Below are positions 61,499-64,000 of a DNA stretch of 64,000 nucleotides, piece by piece (within the stretch, counting starts at the first letter, position 1; each line of letters starts with the position of its first letter). A program made the position numbers and the translations under genes. The notes beneath the pieces are model-generated. The model was given only the letters and a program-made list of their open reading frames with translations. It was not told the origin of the DNA and ran no database searches. The stretch spans positions 320,566 to 384,565 of the forward strand of contig VYZI01000021.1 in NCBI GenBank assembly GCA_013397695.1, in the 5' to 3' direction. Origin of the DNA: Centropus unirufus (lineage: Eukaryota; Chordata; Aves; Cuculiformes; Centropidae).

Positions 61499-63503
61499 AA
61501 TGCTGGCAAGCCTTTGCTGCGAGCGCTGGTCTCTGAGGTGCCAGGCAAGCAGAGGCTTCTCCATAATTCAGTTATGCTTTTATCTAGAGGAATGGCAGAC
61601 TGAGCTGTGATAGGAGAGAGAAACCATTCCCACATTTGCTGTTTGTGTAGCTGGATCAGCTCAAACACAACCACATGGTTAGCCGTGTCTCTGGCTGTCA
61701 GTGTGTTCTCCTACAACTTCTTTTGCAAGGTGCTTTTTTCACATTTATATGAACAAAGTGGAGTGTCGATAGAGGAGCTTTTAAAGTGTCTGTTCTCTCC
61801 CTGCTCTTCTTTCTTCCATTCCTTGCCTCCTTCTGCCCATGTCATGTTGGCAGGTGTGCTGGTTAGCTTTTTACTTTTCAGAGCCAGCTGACTTCCCACA
61901 AAATACTGCTATCCTGGGAAACCTAGCACTCGGAGGCACTGCGTCTTAATGCATGCATCCCCCAGCTCACAAGTGATGCTTCTGCTCTTATATCTCTGCA
62001 AGAAGAGCAAACCCGTGTGTAGGGAAAGCTTGGGGGAGTGGGATAAGGGGAGAAGATTTTTTTTTTTCCTGGGTGAGGAGAATGGGACCAAGCTCTTCTC
62101 CTGGGGGATGATGGAGCCTTTCCATCCCTGCTAGCGAGGGTGGGCAGAGCTGGCTGTGATTTATTTGCAATGCAGATAGAAGCCTTGGGGGGTCATGGCA
62201 GTTGGCTCAAAATAAACTCCATGGAGAGCTTGCCTGGTCTTTGGCTTTTAGGGGAGCAGCTGGCAGGCTAGGCAGGCAATTCTGCTGTGCTGTGGAGGTA
62301 ACAGAGATCCTGGCAAGTCTCCTCGCAGGTTGAAATGGCTCTGCCCGTGGCCATCCTGAGCAGAGTGGCTGGGAACCTGGCTTGTGGCCAGCCCAGCTGG
62401 GCATTGCTGCCCGCTTATTCGAGCTTCATAAACATCTGAAGAGCCAAAAGCTGGAGGATCAAAGTTCAGGCTTCTTGGGAGCTGTTTGGGGAAACAAATG
62501 CTTCATGGGAGCAGGATCCGAGTCCAAGACAGATTGGCTCTCCCTTTTCCTTCCTTGGGCAGCGGCTTTACTGGTGCTCACGGTGTGTGGGAAAGCTGGC
62601 AATGGGATGAGCTGTGCTGTTAAGGACACTGGAGAGATGGGGGAGTGGTGAAGGATGAAGTGGGATGGAGGACTGAGGGGAGGGCATTGGATTTGCCTGC
62701 TAAATAGCCATAACTGTGCAGAACCAGAGGGACCCTTTGGCATCTGTGATTTGCAGCTCCAAGTTTTTGTTTCTGTACCACTTCTGGCGCCCAAGCATGG
62801 GAGCAGTGTGAAGGATCTGCCCAAAAATGAGCAGCTACATTGAAACAGGATTTGAGATGAAACTGATGGAGATGTAAAAAGCTCCTGAATTTAGACTCCT
62901 GTGGAGGCTGTGGTTATGGAAAGCGTGCTGGTGGGTTTGCAAGGGCGGGTGGCAGTGGGCAGCAGCAGGCAGGGCCAGGAAAGGCAGAGGGTCTGGATTA
63001 AGGACCACAGCCCCCTCCCACTGTGGTGCTTGTGCAGCCACATTCTTGGCTCTTGCATCTGCTCTTGTTGGACTTTTGCTCCTGCCTCCTTATTCCCAGT
63101 GGTATATATAACAGTTAACAGTCTGTTTGTGGGAGATGTTATTTTTTTTTAGTTCCCATCCTCCGTTCATTTTCCTGTCTTCAAGCACAGCATGCAATGC
63201 CTTGCGTGCATGTGGCTGCCAGCACTCCCCTTTGGGTCCTAGCTGAGCTGGTATGGCCTGTCAGGGCGTTGCCTTTGCCCTCATTAAGGCACTGTGGCTT
63301 TTTGGGGGTCTCCTTGCCACCGCATGCTCTGTGGTGTTACTGAGTACGGTGAGATACTGCTGCCAAGTTGAGCTCTAGTGATCCCATACCTTTAGCACAT
63401 CTCCTTGTCTTAGTGTGTAGGCACTGTGCACTTCAGGAGAGAAATTTGCCTTTGGAGCAGAGCTTGGCAGCTCTGTCTGGCCTGTATTAATTGTTTCATA
63501 TGT

Positions 63504-64000
63504 TGTCACGGTTTAGCCCCACCCGGCTAAATCTCAGCAGCTAAGACCGTGCAGTTGAGCTTCCAAAATCCCTCCCTACCCCCAGCCCCCCAGGGAAAGG
63601 GAAATGAGAGGAAAGTCTTGCAGGTTGGAAACTAAAACTACAGTTTTAATGGAATGGTAGTAATAATGAAAATAATTAGAAAGTAATAAAATACATACAA
63701 ATATGAGATCACACCCCCACCCCATGATGTCACTGCAAATGCTGCAGAGCAGACGCGATGGAATAGGTCCATGGTTAAGAGGGAGCTGGACTGAGGAGCT
63801 GGATTCAGGAGCACACAGGTCTGTGATGAGGAACAAACTGACAGATGAGGTCCTCACTGGAGTCAGTCATCACAGAAGAGAGTGAGGCCCTTGATCTCTC
63901 AAGTTTATACAGAGTATGACGTATATGGGATGGAATACTCTGTTGGTCAGTATAGGGTCACCTGCCTTATTCTCCCCTCCTTGCAAGTGTGGAGCCTTTT
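63504..64000. mobile_element. Avian endogenous retrovirus LTR, partial
   Basis: Begins TGTCACGGTTTAGCCCCACC, the typical start of a widespread family of avian LTRs. It continues with an A-rich internal part (ATTAGAAAGTAATAAAATAC) and the characteristic right-hand block: AAGTTTATACAGAGTATGAC, GGGATGGAATACTCTGTTGG, TCAGTATAGGGTCACCTG. The window ends inside the LTR, so its CA end, target-site duplication and any internal gag/pol/env DNA cannot be seen. No viral coding sequence is present in the window. It could be a solo LTR or one end of a provirus; orientation is left open. Confidence 0.8.

Larger units (their letters stand above)
54561..63503. other. Non-coding stretch, no gene recognised
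   Basis: Unique DNA with two AT-rich candidate regulatory blocks (55780-55950 and 56575-56755), small hairpin and tandem repeats (56831-56889 and 61424-61498) and long chance frames (59442-60038 plus, 198 codons; 56784-57305 minus, 173 codons). Nothing in these frames resembles a known protein family. Confidence 0.55.

Noticed and set aside
1..64000. CRISPR arrays, operons, tRNA or rRNA genes, microRNA hairpins
   Set aside because: No regularly spaced repeats, no tRNA box A/B pair, no rRNA blocks and no known microRNA sequence were seen; the repeats show this is vertebrate DNA.

Overview
The window is nuclear DNA from a bird. It has no recognisable protein-coding exon, rRNA, tRNA or CRISPR array. 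The avian call rests on interspersed repeats. There is a CR1 LINE 3' end at 25462-25607 ending in degenerate 8-base ATTCTRTG-type units. There are older CR1 pieces at 11930-12135 (minus), 46483-46518 (minus) and 53930-54560 (plus). A solo-LTR-like avian retroviral sequence starts near 63504 and runs off the right edge. The many 60-225 codon open frames overlap on both strands, lack family motifs, and are what non-coding DNA of this composition gives by chance.

Layout. 1-34110 is repeat-poor intergenic or intronic DNA. It has AT-rich, homeodomain-motif-rich blocks that look like candidate conserved non-coding elements (about 1.9, 7.5, 9.1, 11.4 and 20.7 kb), one ancient minus-strand CR1 piece, one younger CR1 3' end, and a cluster of GGTTAA hexamers at 26.26-26.56 kb. 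34111-37305 is a 1597-base segment present twice in direct tandem, separated by one N, with three visible mismatches. This is most simply two unmerged overlapping contig ends. 38650-40400 is a CpG-rich, promoter-like island broken by a 481-base N gap flanked by long poly-T and poly-A runs. It is the best candidate for a gene start here, but the key part is unsequenced and its orientation is unproven. 46600-47240 is a second CpG-rich block with a textbook CTCF core motif. 47240-63500 is again mostly unique DNA with a deleted CR1 copy, two more AT-rich candidate regulatory blocks at 55.8 and 56.6 kb, and small local repeats. 63504-64000 is the LTR.

Interpretation. The pattern fits the promoter and flanks (upstream region and first intron) of a long, regulation-rich gene, or a gene desert beside one. 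I cannot name the gene. No new multi-gene system is visible. The items most worth checking are the single-N duplication, the gapped island, and the GGTTAA and CTCF clusters.
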